From JACCXG01 sp963836735 (GTDB taxonomy: Bacteria > Acidobacteriota > Vicinamibacteria > Vicinamibacterales > 2-12-FULL-66-21): 64,000 bases of DNA. Positions 1 to 9,287 of this stretch are shown in pieces. Each line of letters begins with the position of its first letter. The first letter of the stretch is position 1. The notes under the pieces were generated by a model. The model had not been told where the DNA came from and did no database searches. It saw only the letters and a list, made by a program, of their open reading frames with translations. Location of the stretch: assembly GCA_963836735.1 (NCBI GenBank), contig CAWIKP010000025.1:1-64000 (forward strand). The letters are read 5' to 3'. Position numbers and translations under genes: made by a program.

Positions 1-309
1 TTGCCCGGCACGCTCGACCTGCTGATCCTGCGCACGCTGCAGAAGGACGCCCTGCACGGCTGGGCAATCTCGGAGCGCATCCAGGCGATTTCCGAAGACG
101 TGCTCCAGATCAACCAAGGCTCGCTCTACCCTGCCCTGCACCGGCTCGAGCTTCAGGGCTGGCTCGAAGCCGAGTGGAAGGTGTCTGAGCTCGGCCGCAG
201 GGCCAAGTATTACCGGCTCACGACGTCCGGCCGCCGTCAGCTCACCGTTGAAGCGCGCGAATGGGAGCGAATGTCGAATGCCATCGAGCGCGTGATGAGG
301 TTTGCGTAA
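1..309 (+). CDS. PadR-family transcriptional regulator, 3' part
   Basis: The winged-helix DNA-binding protein is cut by the window edge: the first codon is a TTG reading as Leu in the family-typical stretch LPGTLDLLILRTL, which is normally preceded by about ten residues. The rest is complete: ISERIQ in helix 2, the recognition segment NQGSLYPALHRLE (about residues 38-50) and the wing with RRAKYYRLT (about 66-74). PadR repressors of this subtype in Acidobacteria usually sit directly before an ADOP permease, and here the permease starts four bases after the stop, so the two are almost certainly one transcript. The ligand is unknown; the regulator probably represses its own operon. Identification is secure, start not visible. 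Confidence 0.95.
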   Translation: MPGTLDLLILRTLQKDALHGWAISERIQAISEDVLQINQGSLYPALHRLELQGWLEAEWKVSELGRRAKYYRLTTSGRRQLTVEAREWERMSNAIERVMRFA

Positions 310-312
310 GCC

Positions 313-2949
313 ATGAACCTCCGCGACTGGACACATCGCCTGCGGGCACTCGTCATGCCACGCCGCGTCGAGCGCGACCTGCACGACGAGCTCTCCTTCC
401 ACATCGAGCGTGAAACGAAGAAGTTGATCGACGAGGGTATGGAGCCGGCTCGAGCCCGCAACACGGCGAAGGCCCGGTTTGGATCGACGACGGTGGCTGC
501 CGATGCATGCCGCGACGAGCGCGGCACCGCCTTCGTCGACAACACGATCCGAGACGTTCAGTACGCGATGCGCACGTTCAGGCGCGGGCCGCTTGCCGCC
601 ATCACGATCGTGGTCACCGTCGCGATCGGTCTTGGTGTCGTGGCCGTCCTCTTCACGATCCTGAACAGGTTCCTGTTCCGGGTTGACACAGTGCCCGACA
701 TCAGCGCGATGTACGGCGTCGAACGGCCGCGGGCCAATGGCGATCGATCGCCCCTGACGCGTCCACAGTTTGAGGCCCTTCGAAAAGAGACCCGCGTCTT
801 CACCGATGCCTATGCGTCGCTGCACGACATCGACTTGCGCGTTGACGGACAGATGATGGCAGTCACGCTCGTCTCGGGAAATTTCTTCCAGGTCGTCGGC
901 GTCAGGAGCGTCCTGGGACGGGCGCTCGCTCCTTCGGATGACGAGCGATCGGGCGGCAACGCGGTGATTGTGCTGAGCGACAAGGGGTGGACCCGCCGCT
1001 TCGATCGCGATCCGAACGTGCTGGGACGCACCGTGGTCGTCAACGGCCTGCCGTTCGACATCATCGGCGTCATGCCGGAGGGATTCCGCGGCCTCGAAGT
1101 GAGCGCGCCCGACTTCTGGGCGCCATTGTCGCTGCTGGCGCAGTTCCGGCCGGGCGACCGCGGCCAGGAAGACAGCGTCGGACTGGATGTCGTCGGCCGG
1201 CTCAGGCCGGGTGTGGCGATGGAGAGCGCGCGTGCCCAGCTTTCTGCGTGGGAGTCGAACCAACAGGTCTCCGCAGCGGATCGACACGCGCTGACCATCG
1301 ACCTCGTCCCCAGACGCGGCACGCTTCCGCAGCCGATGGAAGCGATCGCGCTCTTTGCACCGTTGTTCGTCGCGTTCGGATTGATCCTGCTGATCGGGTG
1401 CGCCAACGTCGCGAACCTGTTGCTCGCGCGCGGCGTGGCGCGTCAGCGCGAGATCGGCATTCGACTGTCGTTGGGCGCGTCGCGACGCCGCATTGTGCGG
1501 CAGTTGATGACCGAGAGCTTGCTGCTCGCGCTGGTGGCGGCCGCAGGGGGCTACGTGGTGTCGCGCCTCACGCTCGAAGGATCCGTCTACTGGGCGATGC
1601 GCGTCATGCCGGTGGATCTCGGCGATGTGAATATCAACGTGCCCGCCGCGGATTGGCGCGTCGCAATGTTTCTGGTCGTCGCCGCAGTTGCCGCCACCGC
1701 GTTTTTCGCGCTGATGCCGGCGCTGCAGGCGACGCGGATCGAACCGGTGCGGACGCTGCGCGGAGAACTGGTGAAGGATGCGCGACCCGGCCGTGCCCGC
1801 AACGCGCTGATTGGCGTGCAGGTCTTCGCCTCCGCACTGCTCCTGATCTGCGCCGCGATCTTCCTTCGCAGTGCGATCGCGTCGTCGCGATTCGATCCGG
1901 GCTTCCGCACGGCCGACACCGTGATGATCGAGCTCGTCAACGAGCCAAAGCGCGCCGCGATGCTGCAGGCGATCGCGGCCGAATCGACAATTACGGCGTA
2001 TGCGGCCGTGCGGCCTGGTATGTTGGACCAGCGCGCGGGTTTTGCCGATACCGGCGCCGGCAAGAAGAACGTTCCCTACAAGTTCGTGTCGGGCGCGTAC
2101 TTCGATGTGATGGGCATTCCGATCCTGCGCGGACGCTCATTCACAGCGGCCGAACGAGACGAGGATGCGGTCGTGATCGTTTCGGAATCAACCGCTCGCA
2201 TGCTCTGGCCGAATCGCGATGCCGTTGGCGAGACGTTCCGGCTCGAGCCAGACATGAACGCTCCGACACAGCCGGGAGATGAACCGCCGCTGCCGTCGCG
2301 CATGGTCACCGTCGTCGGCGTGTCGCGCGATGTCACAGGATTCCGATTCACCGGCGTTAAGGGTTCGATCGTGTTCTTGCCGACCACGCTCGATGTTCCG
2401 AAGACCATGGCCATGGCGCGCGTGAGCGGCGATCCCGATCTGGCGCGGCAAACGCTGCTCGATCACCTCACGAGGATCGATCCGAACATGGGCATGATCG
2501 TGACGATGCGGACCGTGGCGAGACTCGAAAGATTTTTCCTGAACATCGCGTTCTGGGTCGCGCTCATTCTCGGATCGCTCGCCTTGTTGTTGACGGTGTC
2601 GGGGTTGTTCAGCGTGCTGTCGTACCTCGTCGAGCAGCGCGCCAAGGAGATTGGCGTGCGAATGGCATTGGGCGCCTCGTCGCAGAACATCACGCAGTTG
2701 ATGCTGTGGCAAACCGCGAGCCCGGTGATGTACGGATTGGTCGCCGGCGCCGGACTCGCCATGACGCTCGCGACAGCGCTGCTCACCACCGAGTTCGGCG
2801 CGTTCATCTCCGAGATCGTGCGCGTCACAGATCCGATCGCGTATGCCGCAAGCCTGCTCGTGGTCGTGGCTGGCTGCCTGCTGGCGGTTTGGATCCCAGC
2901 GACACGTGCGGCCCGAGTCGACCCAATGCAAACCCTGCGACAGGAATAA
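313..2949 (+). CDS. ADOP-family MacB/FtsX-like permease 1
   Basis: This 878-residue inner-membrane protein has the layout of the Acidobacterial duplicated orphan permease family. A soluble N-terminal region with a conserved helical segment (DLHDELSFHIERETKKLI) is followed by two MacB-type units. Each unit has one transmembrane helix (first at about residues 95-117), a large periplasmic domain (about 120-330 and 530-690) and a three-helix FtsX segment (about 345-480 and 745-870). The motif CANVANLLLARG and the later AKEIGVRMALGA are typical of FtsX helices. No ATPase gene lies nearby, as is usual for the family, so whether it moves a substrate or transmits force is unknown. It is intact and co-transcribed with the padR gene before it. 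Confidence 0.95.
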   Translation: MNLRDWTHRLRALVMPRRVERDLHDELSFHIERETKKLIDEGMEPARARNTAKARFGSTTVAADACRDERGTAFVDNTIRDVQYAMRTFRRGPLAAITIVVTVAIGLGVVAVLFTILNRFLFRVDTVPDISAMYGVERPRANGDRSPLTRPQFEALRKETRVFTDAYASLHDIDLRVDGQMMAVTLVSGNFFQVVGVRSVLGRALAPSDDERSGGNAVIVLSDKGWTRRFDRDPNVLGRTVVVNGLPFDIIGVMPEGFRGLEVSAPDFWAPLSLLAQFRPGDRGQEDSVGLDVVGRLRPGVAMESARAQLSAWESNQQVSAADRHALTIDLVPRRGTLPQPMEAIALFAPLFVAFGLILLIGCANVANLLLARGVARQREIGIRLSLGASRRRIVRQLMTESLLLALVAAAGGYVVSRLTLEGSVYWAMRVMPVDLGDVNINVPAADWRVAMFLVVAAVAATAFFALMPALQATRIEPVRTLRGELVKDARPGRARNALIGVQVFASALLLICAAIFLRSAIASSRFDPGFRTADTVMIELVNEPKRAAMLQAIAAESTITAYAAVRPGMLDQRAGFADTGAGKKNVPYKFVSGAYFDVMGIPILRGRSFTAAERDEDAVVIVSESTARMLWPNRDAVGETFRLEPDMNAPTQPGDEPPLPSRMVTVVGVSRDVTGFRFTGVKGSIVFLPTTLDVPKTMAMARVSGDPDLARQTLLDHLTRIDPNMGMIVTMRTVARLERFFLNIAFWVALILGSLALLLTVSGLFSVLSYLVEQRAKEIGVRMALGASSQNITQLMLWQTASPVMYGLVAGAGLAMTLATALLTTEFGAFISEIVRVTDPIAYAASLLVVVAGCLLAVWIPATRAARVDPMQTLRQE

Positions 2950-3155
2950 GGCAGGCCATCGAGGGAGACGTTGCCGGTTTGCTCCGGCGGAACGGGGAAG
3001 TGGGATCAACTGCGAGTTCTTGCGGCCCGCTAGCGTTTGTCTTTCGGCGCGGGGATAGGCTGCGGGTCGCGCGGGTCGTTGGGGCGACGAGTTCGAGAAA
3101 TTTAGTGCGCGTCGTGCCGGTTGGGTTTGTTACAGGCTCCAAGGCACCGGCGAGA

Positions 3156-4146
3156 TTAGCGCTGCTGGTAAATGCGGATGTAGTCAACTTCCAGCTGCCG
3201 CACCAGGGTCTGACTCGAAAGCACAGAGCCCCAATCCCGTTCCCACTGGTTGTCGATCATCATGTGCAGAATCACCTGCATCGGACCATTTTCAATAGTC
3301 GTGGTGTTGCCGTTGAACTGGCCGCACTTGATGCCATCGATGTACCACGCGACGTAGGTCGGCTGCCAATCGAGTCCAAACCTCACCCAGTCGGTCGAGT
3401 AGTCCTTGACCGGACACGCGCCGTTGTTGTGCAGCCCGTTGTTGGGCGTGTAGGACGAACTGCGATTGTTGTAGTGATGGTGTCATGAATATCGTATCTG
3501 GAAAGCCGCCCAGTATCTCGACGATGTCAATCTCCGAGCGATAGTTGAAGCTCGGGTCGGTCGGCAACATCCAGAACGCCGTGAAGAACCCCGGGGTGCC
3601 CGGAAACTTCATTCGCGATTCGATGTATCCGTAGGTAAACGCGAACAAGTACGCGGAACCATTGTCGGCCCGCGGTCGTGCGGTTGAGACGAGGCCGGCC
3701 TTGTAGGTGCACGCCCCTGGTAGCACGCGCTGTCCGCTGACGCCGGCGAGAGCGGCTCCGCGACCAGCTTGGCGGTGCCGTTGCTGATCTGCACTTGCGA
3801 GGACTGATAGTGCTCCTTGCCGGTGTTGAAGGAGGACGTGCAGCCGCCAAAGTTCCAGTCGAAGCACGGGCGTGAGCTTGGTCGTATCGAGCGACGTGCC
3901 GTTGAACTCCTCGGCGAACGCCACGGTCCACTGCTTGCCACTCGCTGCCGGCGCCGGCGGAGGCGGGACACAGTTGGGCGGCGTACCGATTTGCCCGGTC
4001 GGGCAGCTACTGGCGACGGGCCCGTTGACGATCCGCAGGTTTGTGGGCGCAGCGGGAGGAGCCGTCTGGGCGACGGCAGTCTGTGGCGCAACGATCTGGA
4101 CGACCGCCACAACCAAAACCAATCGTCGCAACGCATGCGTCATCAT
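3156..4146 (-). pseudogene. Secreted GH16 beta-glucanase-like enzyme, frameshifted
   Basis: Translated pieces in alternating frames assemble one secreted glycoside hydrolase family 16 protein of about 330 residues. The ATG at 4146 opens a signal peptide (MMTHALRRLVLVVAVVQIVA) and a proline-rich linker; next come WTVAFAEEFNGTSLDTTK, the catalytic block SEIDIVEILG (the E-x-D-x-x-E nucleophile and acid/base pattern of GH16) and the C-terminal jelly-roll strands WYIDGIKCGQ and VDYIRIYQQR before the stop at 3156. At least three frame changes are needed (near 3870, 3720 and 3480). GH16 enzymes cut beta-1,3/1,4-glucans or galactans; the exact substrate cannot be read here. Function depends on whether the shifts are real. 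Confidence 0.8.
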
Positions 4147-4831
4147 TTGCTTCTGTGCCTGTGGGTTCGGCAGAGGCAATTCGAATGCCGTTCCAAAGAC
4201 GATTGGAATTCCATTGAGATCTGGCAAAAACACGCGAGAACGAGCTTCGCGTAGCTTCACGCCGGACGCTGGACCGCCATATCCGTGATCGGTGGCGAAA
4301 AAGATGCACACCGTTGAAATCTGCCGAAGGAAGGTTGCCGCATGGCGAGTGTCTCGGCTGTCGGCCGAAACCGGCCGGACAGGCCGCGCCATCATCCGGC
4401 CTTCGAATAACCTGTTTTCGCGGCGCCGATGTAGCGACCGGGCCGACCGGAGAAAGTCAGCCTCTCGTCATCGAGGTTGGCGGGAACGATCGCGTTGAGA
4501 CCGCACGAACGAACCGAGATACGCGGGCACCATCGTGATCGCCGCGAGCACCCTCCACACAATAAGCTATTTTGCTGTTCGTTTGCGTCTCTTAACTGCG
4601 GGTTGAAGGTTTCAATTCCTCCGCGGCTCACCCTATCAGCCCTCTTTGTCATCAATAACTTCGTCCACCAACGCGGCGAACGCAGACGGTAATCGAACCA
4701 GCGGGGATTGACCGATTCGTACACTCGCGGGACCGCGCAGGTTGACGCTTGGGTCCGCCCAGTGCAAATTGGAAATCCACTCATCACGTCAGTGACTCGG
4801 CTGAGGGCACGATTTGACGGGAGATGTCGAC
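4147..4831. other. Intergenic region without a recognised gene
   Basis: These 685 bases lie between the divergently oriented GH16 gene and the alpha/beta hydrolase gene. Short open frames occur on both strands, but none has a ribosome-binding site, a signal peptide or a recognisable domain. A weak inverted repeat (TTGAA/TTCAA) lies near 4602-4620. The region should hold promoters for both flanking genes, but I could not define one with confidence. Confidence 0.5.
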
Positions 4832-5776
4832 ATGGGGCGCTGGACGGTGCGCATTTTCGTCGTGCTGGGCGCGTTCCTTATCGTTGCCGTACTTTCCGGC
4901 GCCACATACCAATGGCTTGCGACTCGAAGGGACCTGGCGGCAACTCCGCCTCCAGGGCGTCTCGTCGACATCGGAGGGTACAAGCTGCATTTGTGGTGCA
5001 CCGGGAACGGCGCGCCTGCCGTCATCCTCGACACGGGCCTCGGCGGCTCGAGTGCTGACTGGGGCTTCGTCCAACCTGACGTTGCGCGATTCACGCGTGT
5101 CTGCTCGTACGACCGGGCAGGTATGGGTTACAGCGATCCCGGCCCGTCGCCGCGGACAGCACGCCGCATCGCGAACGAGCTGGGCGAACTCCTCGCCCGC
5201 AGCGGGATTGCCGGACCGGTGGTGCTCGTCGGCGCCTCCATCGCGGGCTTCGACGTCCGTGTGTTCGCTTCCGATCGGCCTGACCGCGCCGCAGGGCTCG
5301 TCCTCGTGGATGCCTCCCACGAAGACGACGCACATGAAGTCCCCCGGATGGCGCGATTCGTTCCCTTGCTGTCGACGATCGGGGTCTTCCGACTGCTCGG
5401 TATGTCGTTCGGCCAGAGAGTCGAATCGCTGGCTCCAGCAGTGCGCCAATTCGCGCAGGCGACGAGTTTCCGCGCAGCCGGATACCAGGCGGCGGCTGAC
5501 GAGCTCAGTCATATTCGGGAGAGCGCGGCGGAAGTCAGAAGCTCGCGTCGCACGCTCACCGTCCCGGTCCTCGTCGTTACCGGTGGACGAGGAGCCGACG
5601 AGAATTGGCGACGGCTGCAACGAGATCAGGCCTCGCTGTCAGACCGAGGATGTGTGATCGTCGCGCAGCAATCCGGTCACGTCGTGGCGGGCGACCAACC
5701 GGAGGTCATCGTGGACGCCATCCGGACTGTCGTGGAGACGGCTAGAGGCCACGATGTCCCCCTCTGCGCCACCTGA
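4832..5776 (+). CDS. Membrane-anchored alpha/beta hydrolase
   Basis: The 314-residue protein begins with one N-terminal hydrophobic helix (about residues 6-25), so the catalytic domain probably faces the periplasm. The fold is shown by LVDIGGYKLHLWCTG, the oxyanion-region strand CSYDRAGMGYSDPGP, a serine elbow VGASIAG and a late histidine in QSGHVVAGDQP. The elbow reads G-A-S-I-A, not the usual G-x-S-x-G; the close relative at 38890 has GHSFG. The start at ATG 4832 is preferred over TTG 4814 because GGGAG lies eight bases upstream of it. The family includes esterases and epoxide or haloalkane hydrolases; the substrate is unknown. It stands alone. Confidence 0.88.
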   Translation: MGRWTVRIFVVLGAFLIVAVLSGATYQWLATRRDLAATPPPGRLVDIGGYKLHLWCTGNGAPAVILDTGLGGSSADWGFVQPDVARFTRVCSYDRAGMGYSDPGPSPRTARRIANELGELLARSGIAGPVVLVGASIAGFDVRVFASDRPDRAAGLVLVDASHEDDAHEVPRMARFVPLLSTIGVFRLLGMSFGQRVESLAPAVRQFAQATSFRAAGYQAAADELSHIRESAAEVRSSRRTLTVPVLVVTGGRGADENWRRLQRDQASLSDRGCVIVAQQSGHVVAGDQPEVIVDAIRTVVETARGHDVPLCAT

Positions 5777-6103
5777 GCGGACTCAGGGTCGAGGATCAGT
5801 CGAACAAGCGGTCACAACCCCCGACGCCGGTCACGATGGAGCGTCGGTTAGCCAAGGTATAAACCGGCGGAGGCGGTGGTGGAGGCCTGCAGCTTCCCCG
5901 CCGTCCACTGCGGGATGATGCGCTTGATCTCACTGATCGGGAAGTCGATGCTGTGTTGAGCGTCGCGCTCCATTAAGAATCAAGCCGCAACGAGGGTCAA
6001 GCGACGACGAACTCGTCCGGCGTGAGCCGGCACGGGATGGCCTCACCGTGAGCTGGCGGCAATCGCCGCCCGTTTTCGATTTACCAGGTGAGGAGAACGA
6101 CAA
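5777..6103. other. Intergenic region without a recognised gene
   Basis: The 327 bases between the hydrolase and a small secreted protein gene show no convincing reading frame on either strand. AGGAG at 6091-6095 is the ribosome-binding site of the next gene. No strong hairpin or other structure was seen. Confidence 0.5.
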
Positions 6104-6391
6104 ATGCGGAGACTGACGACGTTGAGAGCCATGAAGAAAGTGTTGATGCGGGGAGTGTTCGTGGCTGCCCTGGCCGCACTGATCGGATTCGGGGCCACCG
6201 GACTGGCCGCCCAGGGGCAGCGGCTGTGGTCGATCGTGGTCCACTTCCAGTACCAGGACGGCTTCGAGTTTGACTACGTGCTCGAGCGAGGGGTATCGAC
6301 CGAGGACATGGCAGCCGCTCTGGCCGAGTGCGGCCGCTCGCACTGGACCGGCTCGGTGGTGCGCTACCACTGCTATCCGGTTCCGGAGTGA
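6104..6391 (+). CDS. Small secreted protein of unknown function
   Basis: This 95-residue protein starts with a basic segment and a hydrophobic stretch (VFVAALAALIGFGATGLAAQ) that ends in a likely signal-peptidase site, leaving a mature domain of about 60 residues. The mature part contains paired aromatic strands (WSIVVHFQYQ, FEFDYVLERG) and two cysteines (AECGR and YHCYP), which could form a disulfide in the periplasm. AGGAG eight bases before the ATG supports this start; a second Met at 6131 would also keep the signal peptide. I do not recognise the family. It stands alone, convergent with the glycosyltransferase-like gene. Confidence 0.65.
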   Translation: MRRLTTLRAMKKVLMRGVFVAALAALIGFGATGLAAQGQRLWSIVVHFQYQDGFEFDYVLERGVSTEDMAAALAECGRSHWTGSVVRYHCYPVPE

Positions 6392-6460
6392 CGAAGACGG
6401 GGAGGAGGGGCTCAAGGCGACTCTTTTCGATGACTCGTTCGTCGCCGGAGGCGCGCTGAG

Positions 6461-8329
6461 TCAACGGAGCGCGAGTGGCTCGAGCGGCGCCGGCGGATCG
6501 CAGCCGGGACGATCGCTGAACGCATCGCGGATCACGATGGGAGGCCGGGACGGATCGACGGGTGCTGACAGATCGAAGAACGACGTGCCTGCGGGCTCAT
6601 AGGTCAGAAAGGGGTAGTCGAACACGGCAGCCGTACGCTGGCCGGCAAACCGCCGCTTCACGTCGGCTGCGTGATGCTCGTCGAGCACAGCGTAAACCCG
6701 AACGCCTCGTTCGCCGAGCCAGGCGACCGCCCGGTCGAGCCACTCGCGATCGAGCAGGTCGTAGCGCATGGTGATCCGCCCTCCGTAATAGCGCAAGCTG
6801 CCGGACCGCTCGAACGCCAGCACGACACTGTTCTCGGGCGTGTGTTCTGTGAGGAGGCGGCCGAGCGGTGCTTCGTGCCTCGCGGCTTGACGCGCGGCAT
6901 AGACCTCGAGTGGCCATACGGCGACCGCGAGGGTCCACGCTCCGAGTGCGACGACCGCCAGGCCGGCAAGCCAGCGAGCGGCGGTGCCGTCGAAACGCGC
7001 CGCCGCCAGAAAGACCGCTCCGACGCCGAGCATGATGAACGGCCAGCTCGGGAGCACGAACCGCAGGTAGCCCCAGGAATCGAATTCGAGATACGCGCAA
7101 TACATGCCCCAGAGGATCGCGACGAACATCCCGATGACGATGAACACCCGTCGATCGGGAACATCAGGCCACAGTCGCCGTGCGGGAAACAGGAGCGCGA
7201 CGAACCCGGCCAGCGCGACCGGCGTCTGGATCTCGGTGAACCACGCGAGGTAGCGCCGCAGATTCGGCAGCACCCGGTTCCACGCGAATTGATCCTCGAG
7301 CCGGCCGTACCCGGACGTGGCGGGCGAGCCATACAGGTGCTGATTGATGAGCGCGATCGCCCCGGCGCCGATCAGAACGCCAACCGCGAACGCCGCCATC
7401 GGGACCAGGCGCGACCGGAACCCGCGGTTGGCGGCGGTGCGCCGAAGAAGAAACCACGCACCCATCGGTGCCGCCAACGGAACAAGATTCGGACGAATCA
7501 GGATCGCGAGCGCCGCACACAAGCCGGCCGCCGCCGCCGAGCTCACCGATGTCCCGAGGAGGAAATAGCACGCGATCGTCCACCCCGCCATGGCCGGCAC
7601 ATCGCTGAGGGGCTCCACGGACCCGAGGACCGCGGGGCTGGTCGCGACAAGCCACGCGGCAATCAGCCCGCAGGTTCGCGCATTCAACCGGCATCCCAGA
7701 CCGTAGGTGGCCAGGACCGCCAGGCCGCTGAGCAGAGGAACCACCGCGAACATCGCACACTGGCCACCGAGCCGCTTGGCCACCGCCATCAGCATGGGAA
7801 GTCCGGGCGAATACGTCGGCACGATCGACCAGTCGTCGTCTGCCTCGGCGCCCGGCCGATAGCCGAGCGGCGTGAAGGTCCATTTCGCGTCAGGCCAGGG
7901 GACGTTCCTGACCCACGGCTGCGGCACCTTCAGGTTGCCGCGCAGCCAGAGATCGGCCTGGCTGACATAACCGTACGCGTCCGATCCGCCGGCGATGCGG
8001 GTGCTGCCGGCGTACGCGGCCATCGCTGATGCGATCGCAATCAGAATCGCCACCCGACTGGGGTATCGCACGACACCGGCGGCAACGGTGCGAAGGCGCG
8101 CGGCGATCCGCGCGACCGGAATCCTGCCGCCGGCCAGAAAGAAACCCGCGAGCGCGAGCAGCGTGATCACGAAGACGCGCTGTGGATTGTTGGAGCGAAT
8201 GCGAGCGCCGAGCAGCGTGATGTCGAAGCCGCCGAAGGCGAGCACCCAGAGGGTCCAGAGAAAGGACGCGCAGACGATGAACAGCATCGCGACGCGCACA
8301 GCGGAGCGAAACGAACGATGCGCCATCAT
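6461..8329 (-). CDS. GT39/ArnT-like polytopic membrane protein
   Basis: The 622-residue protein is mostly hydrophobic, with about a dozen predicted membrane helices and a soluble C-terminal tail from about residue 490. After the second or third helix comes GGSDAYGYVSQADLWLRG, the place where GT-C lipid-phosphosugar transferases carry an acidic catalytic loop, followed by a periplasmic loop with YSPGLPMLMA, as in family 39 enzymes. The C-terminal domain (RSGSLRYYGG, EHHAADVKRRF) probably lies in the periplasm. A role in transferring a sugar from a polyprenyl carrier to a cell-envelope acceptor is likely from the family, but substrate and acceptor cannot be told. Its neighbours give no pathway clue. 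Confidence 0.75.
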   Translation of the reverse strand: MMAHRSFRSAVRVAMLFIVCASFLWTLWVLAFGGFDITLLGARIRSNNPQRVFVITLLALAGFFLAGGRIPVARIAARLRTVAAGVVRYPSRVAILIAIASAMAAYAGSTRIAGGSDAYGYVSQADLWLRGNLKVPQPWVRNVPWPDAKWTFTPLGYRPGAEADDDWSIVPTYSPGLPMLMAVAKRLGGQCAMFAVVPLLSGLAVLATYGLGCRLNARTCGLIAAWLVATSPAVLGSVEPLSDVPAMAGWTIACYFLLGTSVSSAAAAGLCAALAILIRPNLVPLAAPMGAWFLLRRTAANRGFRSRLVPMAAFAVGVLIGAGAIALINQHLYGSPATSGYGRLEDQFAWNRVLPNLRRYLAWFTEIQTPVALAGFVALLFPARRLWPDVPDRRVFIVIGMFVAILWGMYCAYLEFDSWGYLRFVLPSWPFIMLGVGAVFLAAARFDGTAARWLAGLAVVALGAWTLAVAVWPLEVYAARQAARHEAPLGRLLTEHTPENSVVLAFERSGSLRYYGGRITMRYDLLDREWLDRAVAWLGERGVRVYAVLDEHHAADVKRRFAGQRTAAVFDYPFLTYEPAGTSFFDLSAPVDPSRPPIVIRDAFSDRPGCDPPAPLEPLALR

Positions 8330-8473
8330 GCCGGGCGGTCGGCGATCGAGCCGGTGCGGCCGGCTCGCAACAGAAGCAGCGTCTGAGAGAAATCGGAGCT
8401 CCGTTCAGGAGCTCCTCCGCACACCGGACCGCGAACAGCCGCGATGAGGGTCAACGCGGGAGGTAGGTGAGGG

Positions 8474-9067
8474 TCAGAACCTCAGCACGAGACCCAGCGA
8501 GCTTCTCGTGAAATCGATCTTCCCGGGCGACTCGGCGATCGGGATGCCGAGGATCTCCAGATCGTTGAACGTCCGGAAGTAGCGGATGTCGAAACGGAGA
8601 CCGGCGCTGGTCCCGAAGAACAGCAGAACGCCGCCGCCGGCGCTCCACGTCACATCGTTCTCGTCGATCTCGGCGACGTCGGTACCGAAGTCCGACTTCG
8701 ATTTGAGCAGGCCTGCGCCGACGACGCCGTAGGGACGGATGCCGAAGCCCTGCTGGCCGCCGAAGGGAATCCCGATGAGCAGATTGCCCGTCGCCGTGAA
8801 CACGTTGCTGCCGCCCAGGTCGGTCTTGCCGTAGAAGTCCGGACTGAAACCGAAGTCGGCCTCCATGCCGAAGACGCCGCCGCCCATGAAGGCAATGCTC
8901 ACGCCCCCGTTGAATTGACTGGCGTCGAACGCTTCCGAGAACTCCTGGCCGGAATCCCCGCCGAAATTCACGCCGAAGAACGGCATGAGCAGCGTGTCTG
9001 CCCGCGCGGGCACCGGCGCGAGCGCGAGCGCGACGAGCGCAGTGCCGATGGCTCTGGTTGAAAACAT
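8474..9067 (-). CDS. Outer-membrane beta-barrel protein (OmpW/OmpA-barrel type)
   Basis: The 197-residue product has a cleavable signal peptide (MFSTRAIGTALVALALAPVP, cut after ARA) and then alternating hydrophobic and polar strands with glycine-rich turns (FMGGGVFGMEADFGFS, GIRPYGVVGAGLL, GLRFDIRYFRTFNDL). It ends in the outer-membrane insertion signature LGLVLRF with a terminal Phe. The length suits an eight-stranded barrel. The ATG at 9067 is chosen because GAGGGG lies just upstream and the signal peptide begins there; an open frame runs upstream but adds a hydrophilic leader. Barrels of this size act in envelope stability or small-molecule passage; the exact role is not visible. Monocistronic. 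Confidence 0.8.
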   Translation of the reverse strand: MFSTRAIGTALVALALAPVPARADTLLMPFFGVNFGGDSGQEFSEAFDASQFNGGVSIAFMGGGVFGMEADFGFSPDFYGKTDLGGSNVFTATGNLLIGIPFGGQQGFGIRPYGVVGAGLLKSKSDFGTDVAEIDENDVTWSAGGGVLLFFGTSAGLRFDIRYFRTFNDLEILGIPIAESPGKIDFTRSSLGLVLRF

Positions 9068-9287
9068 GTCGCTCCCCCTCAATAATTCGCGCCGCTCGGC
9101 GCCTTGCGTCACACCGGTGCAACTCCCCGTCCACCCGACCCGGAGGCGGGGCCCGTGCGCATCGCATGGCGGGTCAAGCAGTTGCGGCTATCGAGGGGCG
9201 CTCAAGTCTCCGGCCAGACCGCGACATCTCGTGGCCTGCCAAGCTATCTCCACGGACATTTCGGAGTTTCGCGCGCGGGTACTTCTT

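Noticed and set aside
4600..4626. Sequence GGTTTCAATTCCTCCGC resembling a CRISPR repeat or a tRNA T-arm
   Set aside because: It occurs once only, has no spaced copies and no matching acceptor or anticodon arms nearby.
6671..8029. Long plus-strand open frame of about 450 codons opposite the GT39-like gene
   Set aside because: Low-complexity basic and acidic residues, no hydrophobic core; shadow of the membrane-protein gene.
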